NCBI GenBank assembly: GCA_031412335.1
Contig: JANOCT010000030.1
Span: forward strand, 62,001-126,000
Source: JBBQYA01 sp031412335
GTDB lineage: Bacteria > Bacteroidota > Bacteroidia > Sphingobacteriales > Sphingobacteriaceae
Length of the DNA stretch: 64,000 nt
Direction of reading: 5' to 3'
A model generated the notes under the pieces. The model made no database searches. It had not been told where the DNA came from and worked only from the letters and a program-made list of their open reading frames with translations. Shown here one piece after another: positions 28,001 through 36,317 of this stretch. The translations under genes were made by a program, and so were the position numbers. The stretch's first letter is position 1. Every line of letters begins with the position of its first letter.

Positions 28001-28782
28001 CTTGGAAAGGGAAAGATGAAATTGGAAATTTGATTAAAGAATACAATAAAATGATTACCGCTTTGGAAATGAGTGCAGCAAAGCTCGCACGTTCTGAGCG
28101 AGAAACAGCTTGGAGAGAAATGGCCAAGCAAGTTGCACACGAAATTAAAAACCCGCTTACTCCAATTAAACTTGGAATTCAGCAATTGGAAAGAGCTTAT
28201 CTGAAAAATGATCCGGAGTTTAACATCAAATTTGATAAATTTAAGAATGTACTCATTGAGCAGATTGATAGCTTATCTAAAATCGCAATTGAATTTTCTG
28301 ACTTTGCACAAATGCCTATCACTAAAAATGAAATTGTAAAAGTGGATGATATGATTTTACAGTCGATTGAATTATTTAAAAATTCTAGTGAAGTGTCCAT
28401 CGAATTTCACTCAGATGCCGACGAAAATTATATAGTTGCAGATAAAGATCAGTTATTAAGAACCTGCAATAATTTAATTAAGAATGCGATTCAAGCTATA
28501 AAAGATGAGCGGGATGGAGAAATAATTATTAGCACAAAAAATATTTTCGACATCATTCAAATTAGTTTTACTGATAATGGAATGGGTATTCCTAATGAAT
28601 TAAAGGATAAAATTTTTGAACCAAATTTTACAACCAAGTCTTCAGGCATGGGTATGGGTCTTGCGATTATTAAAAATATAGTAGAATCGTCTAACGGTAA
28701 AATATGGTTTGAGACTGAACAAGGCTATGGAACTACGTTTTATCTTAATTTTCCGGTGTACAGCAACTATACTAAAACCTAA
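25036..28782 (+). CDS. Large membrane sensor histidine kinase (NtrY-like)
   Basis: A 1248-residue kinase. One membrane segment near residues 15-33, an extracytoplasmic domain, a block of about six membrane segments (215-470), a second extracytoplasmic domain, then segments near 725-745, 775-795 and 945-970. After a HAMP-like region comes the dimerisation domain with phospho-acceptor His1035 (QVAHEIKNPLTPIKLGIQQL), the N box (NNLIKNAIQAI), DNGMGIP and GMGMGLAIIKNIVE. The kinase core is complete. The start is a TTG (25036), chosen because it gives a short basic N-terminus before the first membrane segment. No response regulator is adjacent; the 1163-residue outer-membrane-like protein follows after 31 bases. 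Confidence 0.85.
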   Translation: MQLHSSISESLRRNAVLTVIFFLLAVIASRQFGEIESLGSDAKRIERIVNEREKFIESTLRSQRFSDYVSNFNNLPAGSVASQKLLLDFKKKNIGLLLFQKDSCVFWSDNRIIPELSLLNGKGITSFYKLANGDYCLIDTTIGSIQVLCFIPIKSKYAYQNEYLASSLNPDFDIEKSLLVLRSKILPEWSVKSIKGNFLFSVSYDSLSSDLEIPVLKIILWLAGFIFLYLLIAAIARWIIYIQKQLTLGFIFFLLASIGIRFITLWYQWPIELYALKLFSPTIYASSALLPSLGDFLLNTMLLLWIINFIHEHQIKFFKSREKTNLTHLRSVAYLLFVLLFSELLSYLFRGLVINSSISFDVTNILSISGYSVIGFVLLGFCLYAIYQLSFMVISFIDFFQYNKVEKLWLFGISFSIYVVIKILINSVDILIIASALYLFILERIRRTHKKQFSFSNAVLLLFVFSFASASKLNEFNNEKEKGNRELLAGKLESSKDPVAEYLFLDIFKRIRKDNFISNYFKNTGSDRVLLNERLNKLYFGGYFSKYEVINFEYNLLNQPIASRYPPNFQIVDSVLRSSRISVENPGLFPVTDGNGLQNYFSGIPIYTEGQFLGTLILEFKLRTLQENNPYPELLLDGDFGLNRDFSNYSYCVYVNDKLVNQHGQYAYSLNANEFGQVLSGFSSIDINGYNHLLYKTGNRTLIVMSKIKEGSYTLLAVFSYLFAFLSLMLFVFLIWNKFSTLFGPKMFSPEQMLKLKSIRSFGVLYKTRIQSAVLVTVVGSLVLIGFITFSYLSRQYIVQQNTRVSQLTKAVVSSIEKDISTQNLNIDENNDDFALYLTSLSAVYNTDINLYNLEGNLKISTQPKVFEKRLISAKMNPNAFQEMQTMKRTEIIGKEKIGKLEYFSAYAPLQNENRQVMGYINLPFFANPQEYNTEILNFLNTLINVYAFVFVLIGFFAVFIANSITKPLTLIENSLKKTKIGNHNEPITWKGKDEIGNLIKEYNKMITALEMSAAKLARSERETAWREMAKQVAHEIKNPLTPIKLGIQQLERAYLKNDPEFNIKFDKFKNVLIEQIDSLSKIAIEFSDFAQMPITKNEIVKVDDMILQSIELFKNSSEVSIEFHSDADENYIVADKDQLLRTCNNLIKNAIQAIKDERDGEIIISTKNIFDIIQISFTDNGMGIPNELKDKIFEPNFTTKSSGMGMGLAIIKNIVESSNGKIWFETEQGYGTTFYLNFPVYSNYTKT

Positions 28783-28813
28783 AATGCAGGGTTATTGACA
28801 ATAGCCAATCACG

Positions 28814-31800
28814 ATGAGTAAAGTTGTAGTTCTTTTTAGTATTTTATTTATATCCGTTTTGGCTAATAGTGCAAAGGCTCAATCGGGCAATTCGCGCAGC
28901 AAAACAATCATACTTACTAGCGATACAATTAAAATTGATACCAATAGTATCATATATAATTCAATTGAAATTAGCGATTCGAAAGGGGAGAAAATTTTAT
29001 CAAAAAAGTATGAAATTGATTACCCTAAATCTCTCTTTATTAGAATTGATGCAACACTGAATGATACATTACAAATCAGGTATAAAGTTTTTCCTTTTAG
29101 TTTTTCGCGACCGTATTTTAATAAAGATTACTCACTGGTCGAGGCTAAATCTAGTTCTACAGAAAATCCATATAGTTTAACTGTAAGCGAAACAACTGGC
29201 GATATATTTTCACTGGGTTCGCTAAGTAAAAGCGGAAGCGTTTCTAGAAGTGTTGCCTTTGGAAATAATCAAGATTTATCAGTCAATTCAAACTTATCAT
29301 TACAATTAGCTGGCAAGCTTGGAAGTGATATTGATTTGGTAGCCAGTATTTCTGATGATAATATTCCGATACAAGCTGAAGGAAATACGCAACAAATTCA
29401 AGATTTCGATCGGGTATTTATTCAACTAAAAAGAAAAGAAACTTCACTTATTGTAGGAGACTTTGAATTGCGCAGACCAGATTCTTATTTTATGAATTAT
29501 TGGAAAAAACTAAAAGGAGGATCGCTACGCACTGGTAATGTATTTGCAGATAGTACAAAAATGGTTTCTGGAGTTTCTATTGCTGTTGCTAAAGGAAAAT
29601 ATACCCGATCACAATTTTTAGGAATAGAATCTAATCAAGGTCCATATCGCCTTTCTGGCGAAAACAATGAACAATTTATTGTTATTCTTTCTGGTACTGA
29701 AAGAATAATATTAGACGGAGAGATTTTGATAAGGGGGGCGGAAAATGATTATATTATTGATTACAACTCTGCCGAATTAACGTTTACTGCAAAACGTTTA
29801 ATCACTCAATTTTCAAGAATAAGTGCAGAATATGAGTATAGTGATCGAAATTATTCACGCTCGCTGATTCAATTAAACAATGAGGTAGTTCATAAAAAAG
29901 TTAAAGTAAAGTTTAATCATTTTGCTGAACAAGACAGCAAAAACCAACCATTACTACAGACGTTGGATAATGAGCAAAAATTATTTTTAAAAGGAATTGG
30001 TGATCAAACTAATCAGGCATTTTTTCCAAATATCGATTCAGTTCCATTTAGCAAAGAAGAAATTCTATATAAATTAACAGATAGTATTGGATTTCAATTT
30101 TATCAATTTTCTACCAATTCAGACAGTGCAAAATATCGATTAGGATTCAGTCAAGTAGGAACAAACCAAGGTAATTATAAGTTAAAAACAAGTTCGACAG
30201 CAAACGGACGTGTCTTTGAATTCGTGTTTCCAATTAATACAATTCCCCAAGGTGATTATGAGCCAATTCTTTTATTAATTACACCAAAAAAAACCCAATT
30301 AACTACATTGGGAGCGTTATACAATTTAAATAAGAATTTTTTTATAAGTTCAGAAATAGCGTTTAGTCAAAATGATAAGAACCTGTTTTCGGGCAAAGGT
30401 GATAAAGATAATGGAGGAATTGGTCTCAAAATTTCAGCTAGTTATCGTACGTTGTTATCAAAAAAAGATACTGCTAAAAACGTTTTAATTACCCGAATTG
30501 ATCATGAATTTATCAATAAAACTTTTTTACCACTTGACAGGTATAGACCTGCTGAATTTGAAAGAGACTTTAATTTAACTGGAATAAGGACTCAAAATGA
30601 ATCATTATCAGGTTTAAACCTTACTTTTTTAAGAACCCAAAACCAACAAGTTACATATCGATACAATAGACTTATTCGACCTGGATTTTATAATGGAAAT
30701 TTACATGGCTTATCAACTCAAATTTCACAAAAGAGCTATTATTTTAAAGGAGAAATAAGTAATCTTTCAACTTCTGACACAATTAGAAATACAGAATTTT
30801 TGAAACAAAAATATTATTTGGCCAAAAAATTTAAGGAGTTTACGATCGGTACAGAATTCTGGTCAGAACAAAACAGAATTATTTTAGATACATTAATTAG
30901 CCCTTCTGCAAACTTTCGTCAGCTATTATATTTTATTCAAAATTCCGATTCTTCTGATAATACATTTAGAATTGATTATGCAAAACGAAATGATTTTTTG
31001 CCTCAAAGCAATGAGTTTAAAAGATCATCATCAGCAGACATTGTTAATTTTAATTCTTCATTTAGCAAAAATCCAAATAGCGTTTTTAGTATAAATTCTA
31101 CTTATCGTAAAATTAATTATCAGAATGACACCATTAAAACAAACGAAGAAACTTTATTATCTAGAATTCAATATGAAATTCGTGTTCTAAAAGGATTTTT
31201 AGCATCACTTACGTATTATGAAATTGGAAGCGGGCAAGAACCCAAACGCGAATTTACTTACTTAGAAGTGCCAAATGGCCAAGGTGTTTATACGTGGAGC
31301 TCAGCAACAGATTATAACAAAGATGGAATCAAAGATTTAAATGAATTTGAAATTGCTCAATATTCGTATGATGCTAATTACATTCGGGTATCAGTAAATA
31401 CTACAGAATATGTTCGAACCAATTTAACTGGATTTAATGAAGTTTTTACTATAAACCCAAATGTAAAATGGAATAATAAAAAAGGAATTAGAAAATTTGC
31501 AGCTAATTTTTATAATCAAACTACTTTCAAAATTGATAAAAAAGTTCTTAATAATACTGGAATAAGCTATTTCAATCCATTTGATTTAAAAGTAAACGAT
31601 ACGAGTTTAATCTCCTTAAATTCATTTGTGCGTAATACAATTTATTTTAAAAGGGCAGATCCTATATATGGTGCAGAATATAATTATCAAATAAATTCAG
31701 ATAAAATTTTACTTTCCGGAGGATTTGAAACTCGAAAAAATTTGGAAAATAGTGTTCGGCTAAGGTGGAATTTTGTAACTTCTGCAGGCTTAGTGTTGTT

Positions 31801-32305
31801 TTTGCGTAAAGGTTTCAAAACCTACAATTCTGAATTTTTAAAAGCAAGAAACTTCGAAATTAATTTGACTGAAATAACTCCTGAATTTAATTATCAGGTT
31901 AATACTACCCTTCGGATTACATTTTCATATGCGTATAGCAGTAAAGAAAACAATCAAGAGTTCGGAGGCGAAAAACTAATTTTAAATCGATTGGGATCTG
32001 AAATTCGATACAATCTGGTGAAAAGAGGAAGCATAAGTGCTAAGTTAAATTTGATAAATAATAACTATTTAGGCGAAAGTAATTCATCTGTGGGCTACGA
32101 ATTGTTGGAAGGTTTGCAAAAAGGAAATAACATAACTTGGAATGCTACTTTGCAACAAAATGTATCAAAAGGTTTGCAAATAAATGTTACCTATGATGGT
32201 CGAAGCTCTGAAGGTTCTAAAACAATTCACAGTGGTGGAGTACAAGCCAGAGCATTTTTTCTAAAAAAAAATCCCTCTGATTTCTCAGAAGGATTTTTAG
32301 AATAA
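28814..32305 (+). CDS. Large putative outer-membrane protein, function unknown
   Basis: An 1163-residue exported protein with a signal peptide (1-22, ending AKAQ). It has a beta-rich N-terminal region (residues about 80-370) containing FIQLKRKETSLIVGDFELRR, GPYRLSGENNEQFIVILSGT and ENDYIIDYNSAELTFTAKRL, a pattern I have seen in several large Bacteroidota surface proteins. The last 600 residues alternate hydrophobic and polar residues as in an outer-membrane barrel. An EF-hand-like DYNKDGIKDLNEFE lies at about 832-845. I cannot name the family. It is 31 bases downstream of the kinase, so co-transcription is likely. The last codons overlap a terminator hairpin. Confidence 0.75.
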   Translation: MSKVVVLFSILFISVLANSAKAQSGNSRSKTIILTSDTIKIDTNSIIYNSIEISDSKGEKILSKKYEIDYPKSLFIRIDATLNDTLQIRYKVFPFSFSRPYFNKDYSLVEAKSSSTENPYSLTVSETTGDIFSLGSLSKSGSVSRSVAFGNNQDLSVNSNLSLQLAGKLGSDIDLVASISDDNIPIQAEGNTQQIQDFDRVFIQLKRKETSLIVGDFELRRPDSYFMNYWKKLKGGSLRTGNVFADSTKMVSGVSIAVAKGKYTRSQFLGIESNQGPYRLSGENNEQFIVILSGTERIILDGEILIRGAENDYIIDYNSAELTFTAKRLITQFSRISAEYEYSDRNYSRSLIQLNNEVVHKKVKVKFNHFAEQDSKNQPLLQTLDNEQKLFLKGIGDQTNQAFFPNIDSVPFSKEEILYKLTDSIGFQFYQFSTNSDSAKYRLGFSQVGTNQGNYKLKTSSTANGRVFEFVFPINTIPQGDYEPILLLITPKKTQLTTLGALYNLNKNFFISSEIAFSQNDKNLFSGKGDKDNGGIGLKISASYRTLLSKKDTAKNVLITRIDHEFINKTFLPLDRYRPAEFERDFNLTGIRTQNESLSGLNLTFLRTQNQQVTYRYNRLIRPGFYNGNLHGLSTQISQKSYYFKGEISNLSTSDTIRNTEFLKQKYYLAKKFKEFTIGTEFWSEQNRIILDTLISPSANFRQLLYFIQNSDSSDNTFRIDYAKRNDFLPQSNEFKRSSSADIVNFNSSFSKNPNSVFSINSTYRKINYQNDTIKTNEETLLSRIQYEIRVLKGFLASLTYYEIGSGQEPKREFTYLEVPNGQGVYTWSSATDYNKDGIKDLNEFEIAQYSYDANYIRVSVNTTEYVRTNLTGFNEVFTINPNVKWNNKKGIRKFAANFYNQTTFKIDKKVLNNTGISYFNPFDLKVNDTSLISLNSFVRNTIYFKRADPIYGAEYNYQINSDKILLSGGFETRKNLENSVRLRWNFVTSAGLVLFLRKGFKTYNSEFLKARNFEINLTEITPEFNYQVNTTLRITFSYAYSSKENNQEFGGEKLILNRLGSEIRYNLVKRGSISAKLNLINNNYLGESNSSVGYELLEGLQKGNNITWNATLQQNVSKGLQINVTYDGRSSEGSKTIHSGGVQARAFFLKKNPSDFSEGFLE
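32269..32298 (+). terminator. Terminator embedded in the 3-prime end of the 1163-codon gene
   Basis: A 12-base arm (AAATCCCTCTGA, 32269-32280) pairs with TCAGAAGGATTT (32285-32296) with one mismatch and a TTTC loop, followed by T. It is coding sequence for the last residues (KNPSDFSEGFLE), so the stop comes at 32305, after the stem. Confidence 0.7.
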
Positions 32306-32318
32306 TTATTTTTTATGA

Positions 32319-33233
32319 TTATTTAAGTTCAAATTTTGAGCTTCCAACCATAGCACCGTCAGCAAATAAAACTGCTTCATAAAGACCTTTTTCAAACGGA
32401 GAAGATTTGGTCCAATACATGTTAAAAACCTGTGGTTGATTATCAAAGTTAATCGTATATTTTGCTGTATACTGCATATCCTGGTTGTTTGCTTTAAACA
32501 TGCTTTGCTCACGATCACTAACTGTTTCAAGATTTCCTTTTGGATCAAGCACTCTTAAGTAAAAATCTTTAGCACCTTTTTCAGCAATATCATTATTAGC
32601 TAAAGTAAATGAAACTTTAATTTTATCTACGTTTTTAGCTTTAGTTACATCTGACTCTTTTCCGCTTGATCGTTCTCTAACTGGAGTAATTGTCAAATTT
32701 TCAGATTTAAGTACAGATGCTGCACTTATTTTACCACTTAAATTTGTATTTTCTGATGCAAGTGTACTTGCACGCGTTTGCTCAGCAACTACAGTTTGTT
32801 TTAAACCAGTGTTTTCGGTATTTAAACGCTCGTTTTCTACTTTCAGCTCTTCAATTTCTGTTTGATAGTTTGAAACAAAAACTCTTAACTGGTCAATTTC
32901 TTTCCTAGATTTTGCCAATTGACCTGCACTCATATTTCCTTTTTTCAAAGAATTCTGAAGTTCTTCAACCTTACTTTTTAGTTCAAGATTTTTTTCTTCT
33001 AGTTCAGCACTAAGTTCAGTAGTACTATTTGTAGCTTCTGCAAGTTCTGCTTCCAGTTGGTTTAATTCTTTTTGCAATCCAGCACGTTCATCGGTTACAG
33101 TAGTCAGGGTTGTTTCTGTTTTATTCTTTTTTAGAAACGTATAAATATTTGTTCCCAACAATAACGCAATTACAGCAAGTAGAACGTAGATGTAATTCGT
33201 GTTTTTTTTCTGTGCATTTTGTGCATTTTCCAT
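32319..33233 (-). CDS. Membrane-anchored coiled-coil protein
   Basis: A 304-residue protein with one membrane segment (about residues 15-34), then a long Glu/Lys/Leu-rich coiled coil (about 45-170, heptads such as ELNQLEAELAEA and LRVFVSNYQTEIEELKVENERLNTENTGLK). The C-terminal 120 residues form a beta-rich domain (VDKIKVSFTLANNDIAEKGAKDFYLRV to LYEAVLFADGAMVGSSKFELK). It is probably anchored in the inner membrane with the coiled coil outside. I recall such proteins as uncharacterised in Bacteroidota. It is convergent with the 1163-residue gene, ending 14 bases from it. Confidence 0.75.
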   Translation of the reverse strand: MENAQNAQKKNTNYIYVLLAVIALLLGTNIYTFLKKNKTETTLTTVTDERAGLQKELNQLEAELAEATNSTTELSAELEEKNLELKSKVEELQNSLKKGNMSAGQLAKSRKEIDQLRVFVSNYQTEIEELKVENERLNTENTGLKQTVVAEQTRASTLASENTNLSGKISAASVLKSENLTITPVRERSSGKESDVTKAKNVDKIKVSFTLANNDIAEKGAKDFYLRVLDPKGNLETVSDREQSMFKANNQDMQYTAKYTINFDNQPQVFNMYWTKSSPFEKGLYEAVLFADGAMVGSSKFELK

Positions 33234-33427
33234 TTTTACTTTTTTTGAGGTTTAAAAATAATCAATTTAATTTTTCAATAATGTTGTTTTATACAGAAAC
33301 ATAAACTGATTGAATGATTCTTGGGTTATGCAAATGTCAAACCAAAAAATTTATTAACCTATTCTATGTTTTCATTGGAAATGAAGTGTTAAATGTATGG
33401 ATAAAAATAGGGTATTGAAAATTATTA

Positions 33428-34585
33428 CTATGGTAATGTTTTCCCCGCTTTTGTGATTGCGTTTCGGTTCATGATCATATTCCCATTTTTTAATTCACGT
33501 ATCAACAATATTCCTTCAAAATTATACTTCATACTTACTTGTTGCGCCAGGTTTGTATATATTCTATGTTGCGGCGGAATCGGAACATTTAATTCAAACA
33601 TACACCATCGATTTAAATTCAATACTTTATTTTCATTTACTAAAACACCATCAACAATATATTTCGACAATTTGATGGGTAATTTATTCACATTTTCAGG
33701 AATTATTAATGCAAGTTCATTTGGATTTCCTGAATATATATTAAAAGATAAATAGTGATCCCACTTTTTTTTAATACTTAATAATGGCATTAATATACAA
33801 ACAAAACCAAAAAATATATAGAGTAGAATATTTTTTTTAATTAAATCAAAATCAATAACTAAGTCGGTATTTTTATAAAACAAAATAAAACCAAAAAGTA
33901 TCATTGAGGCATTCCATGGCCATACAACAGAGTTAAAATTTATTCCTAATGGACTTAAGTAATATAAAATAAATAGGTGCGAAAATAGTAATAAAAAGAA
34001 GCCTGCTTTTCGGGTTTTAAAATAAATTAAAAGTAATCCTGTTAGTATTTCAACAAAGGGAATTAAGTATCCTAAGTCTTTAACTTTATTAATTAAATCT
34101 TTGTTAAAATAGAATAAATTTTTAAAAATCGGATTGCTTACATATAGAATAAATTGTGGTTGTAACTTGTGAATACCAGTCCATAAATAAATACTAATTA
34201 TTAACAGCATCTGAATATTAATGAGTGTTCTTGCCCTTGTTTCTGTGCTTAAGAATATAAAAGGAATTAGCATTAAACCATATTGATAAACCCATGGTTG
34301 CCATCTTAATTGATCGGATAAAACAAACAGAATAAGGATAAAACTTATCAGAATTGTTGTTTGTCGAATATACTTCCCTATTAATCCAAAAAGTAAACTC
34401 AATAATAATATTCCTAATAATATTTTGTCAAAAGGAGCAGGTAAAATATTGATTTGTTTGTAAACGGGAACAAGCGGTAGCAGTCGATCACTAAGCCAAA
34501 GAGGAATAGAAAACAAAATACCAGCTATTAATCCAGCACAAATGATACGATACGTAAAAATTGCTCGATTAAGAGAGTAGGTCAT
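33428..34585 (-). CDS. Multipass membrane protein (HTTM/DoxX-like)
   Basis: A 385-residue protein with eight or more hydrophobic segments in residues 15-270, then a soluble tail of about 110 residues that ends in a Gly/Asn/Ile-rich stretch. The LRWQPWVYQY and YLWTGIHKLQP motifs and the DLGYLIPFVEILTGLLLI segment resemble HTTM/vitamin-K-epoxidase-like and DoxX-like membrane proteins. It lies three bases downstream of the ald gene on the same strand and so is probably co-transcribed with it and porX. Function unknown. An independent protein with HTTM features lies at 44596. Confidence 0.6.
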   Translation of the reverse strand: MTYSLNRAIFTYRIICAGLIAGILFSIPLWLSDRLLPLVPVYKQINILPAPFDKILLGILLLSLLFGLIGKYIRQTTILISFILILFVLSDQLRWQPWVYQYGLMLIPFIFLSTETRARTLINIQMLLIISIYLWTGIHKLQPQFILYVSNPIFKNLFYFNKDLINKVKDLGYLIPFVEILTGLLLIYFKTRKAGFFLLLFSHLFILYYLSPLGINFNSVVWPWNASMILFGFILFYKNTDLVIDFDLIKKNILLYIFFGFVCILMPLLSIKKKWDHYLSFNIYSGNPNELALIIPENVNKLPIKLSKYIVDGVLVNENKVLNLNRWCMFELNVPIPPQHRIYTNLAQQVSMKYNFEGILLIRELKNGNMIMNRNAITKAGKTLP

Positions 34586-34587
34586 TT

Positions 34588-35814
34588 TTAAACCCTTGCT
34601 GCTACTAGCAAATCAAGATCTTTATAGGGTATTTTAAAAAGATTAGAAAGATGTTGGTTCGTTAAATGACCCTGATAAACATAGACTCCGTTTCTTACCC
34701 CACTTTTTTCCCATAACATATTTTTAACTCCTCCCGCTTCACCAATGCTAATAAGAATGGGAGTGAAAATATTGGTCAATGCGTAAGATGCTGTTCTTGA
34801 AACTCTTGAAGCTATATTTGGTACGCAATAATGGATAATATCATGCTTTTTAAATATGGGCTTATCATGATTTGTTACGCGTGAGGTTTCGAAACAACCT
34901 CCCTGATCTATGCTTACATCAATAATTACCGATCCTGCTTTCATAGAACTTACCATTTCTTCTGAAACAATACAGGGTGTGCGCCCGTTTTCAGAATAAA
35001 TAGCCCCAACTGCAACATCTGCAGTTGCTAATGCTTTTTTCAGTACAATCGGTTGTATTACAGAGGTAAATAGGCGACTTCCAATATTGTTTTGTAATCT
35101 GCGAAGCCGGTAAAGCGAATTATCAAAAACCTTTACTTCTGCACCTAGTCCTATTGCAGTTTTGGCAGCAAATTCTCCAACTGTACCTGCACCTATTATT
35201 ACAACTTCTGATGGCGGTATTCCAGAAATTCCACCCAACATAATTCCTCGTCCGTGGCTTACATTACTTAAGTATTCTGCAGCTATTAAAATAGAAGTTC
35301 CTCCAACAATTTCGCTCATTGAACGAATAACCGTAAATACACCCCACTCATCTTTTAGGTATTCATACGATATCGCAGTTACTTTTTTGGCCATCAATGC
35401 CTTTATATATTGCTCTTTGACTACTGCGAGCTGAATAGCTGAAACCAAAGTTTGACCTTGTTTCATCATTTCAATTTCGTCAAATGATGGAGGTGCAACT
35501 TTCATTAATATATCTGCCTGAAAAACTTCTTTGGTATCATAAACAATGCGCGCACCACACTCGCTATATGCATTATCTGAAAAATTAGCTGCTCTACCAG
35601 CTCCACTTTCCACCAAAACTTCATGCCCATGCTCTACCAACAAATGAATGGATTGGGGGGTAAGTGCAATTCTGTTTTCTTGGTAACTCGTTTCTTTTGG
35701 AATACCTATCTGTAGCGAATTCTTCTTACTTTTTGTTTCTAGCAGTGATTCCTGCGGCATCATTAATGCCTGTTTTGCAATTTCAGAAAATCCTGGAGGA
35801 GTAATAGCGCCCAT
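34588..35814 (-). CDS. ald: Alanine dehydrogenase
   Basis: A 408-residue AlaDH/PNT-family enzyme that interconverts L-alanine and pyruvate with NAD. Visible features: GIPKETSYQENRIALTP at about 37-53, the GHEVLVESGAG region, the substrate lysine stretch DILMKVAPPS, the nucleotide fold VVIIGAGTVGEFAAKTA, and VIIDVSIDQGGCFETS. It is longer than the usual 370 residues because of an N-terminal 30-residue extension (MGAITPPGFSEIAKQAL), which Bacteroidota AlaDH also carry. It follows tsaE by 51 bases on the same strand. A CAAAATTA element at 35861-35868 may serve as an internal promoter. Confidence 0.9.
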   Translation of the reverse strand: MGAITPPGFSEIAKQALMMPQESLLETKSKKNSLQIGIPKETSYQENRIALTPQSIHLLVEHGHEVLVESGAGRAANFSDNAYSECGARIVYDTKEVFQADILMKVAPPSFDEIEMMKQGQTLVSAIQLAVVKEQYIKALMAKKVTAISYEYLKDEWGVFTVIRSMSEIVGGTSILIAAEYLSNVSHGRGIMLGGISGIPPSEVVIIGAGTVGEFAAKTAIGLGAEVKVFDNSLYRLRRLQNNIGSRLFTSVIQPIVLKKALATADVAVGAIYSENGRTPCIVSEEMVSSMKAGSVIIDVSIDQGGCFETSRVTNHDKPIFKKHDIIHYCVPNIASRVSRTASYALTNIFTPILISIGEAGGVKNMLWEKSGVRNGVYVYQGHLTNQHLSNLFKIPYKDLDLLVAARV

Positions 35815-35865
35815 TTAATGTTTATCGATTTTAAATATAGCTAAAAAAACCGCTTTGCGACAAAA

Positions 35866-36306
35866 TTACAATTCTTTGCTAATATTAGTAGTATTAGAAA
35901 CAGCAAATCTTCTGATTTCGTTTGTTTCTAATTGAATGTCAATAGAAACGAAATTATTTGGTAAAAGTGGGAATGCAAGTTCAGGCCATTCTATTATACA
36001 ATAGTTTTCGCCATCTAAATATTCTTCAAATCCAATTTCCTGCAATTCCTTTATATGCAGCAGTCTGTATAAATCGAAGTGATAAATTTTAAATCCAGAA
36101 GTTTCATATTCATTTACAATAGAAAAAGTAGGACTCGAAACCTGATCTTTTGATCCTAAGATTTTAACAAATGAGTTTACAAAAGTTGTTTTACCACTAC
36201 CCATTTCTCCTGTCAACAAGATAATTTTTGATTTGGTAATATGGTTGACTACATACTTAGCAACTATATCTAAATCTGCTATATCCGAAACAATAAATTC
36301 TTTCAA
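35866..36306 (-). CDS. tsaE: tRNA threonylcarbamoyladenosine biosynthesis protein TsaE
   Basis: A 146-residue P-loop ATPase of the t6A modification complex (with TsaB and TsaD). Walker A is LTGEMGSGKTTFVNSFVK at about 31-48, and VSSPTFSIVNEYE and YHFDLYRL follow, the TsaE signatures. IIEWPE is the final conserved motif. It lies between porX and ald on one strand, eleven bases after porX. Complete and standard. Confidence 0.92.
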   Translation of the reverse strand: MKEFIVSDIADLDIVAKYVVNHITKSKIILLTGEMGSGKTTFVNSFVKILGSKDQVSSPTFSIVNEYETSGFKIYHFDLYRLLHIKELQEIGFEEYLDGENYCIIEWPELAFPLLPNNFVSIDIQLETNEIRRFAVSNTTNISKEL

Positions 36307-36317
36307 ATTTGGACGTT

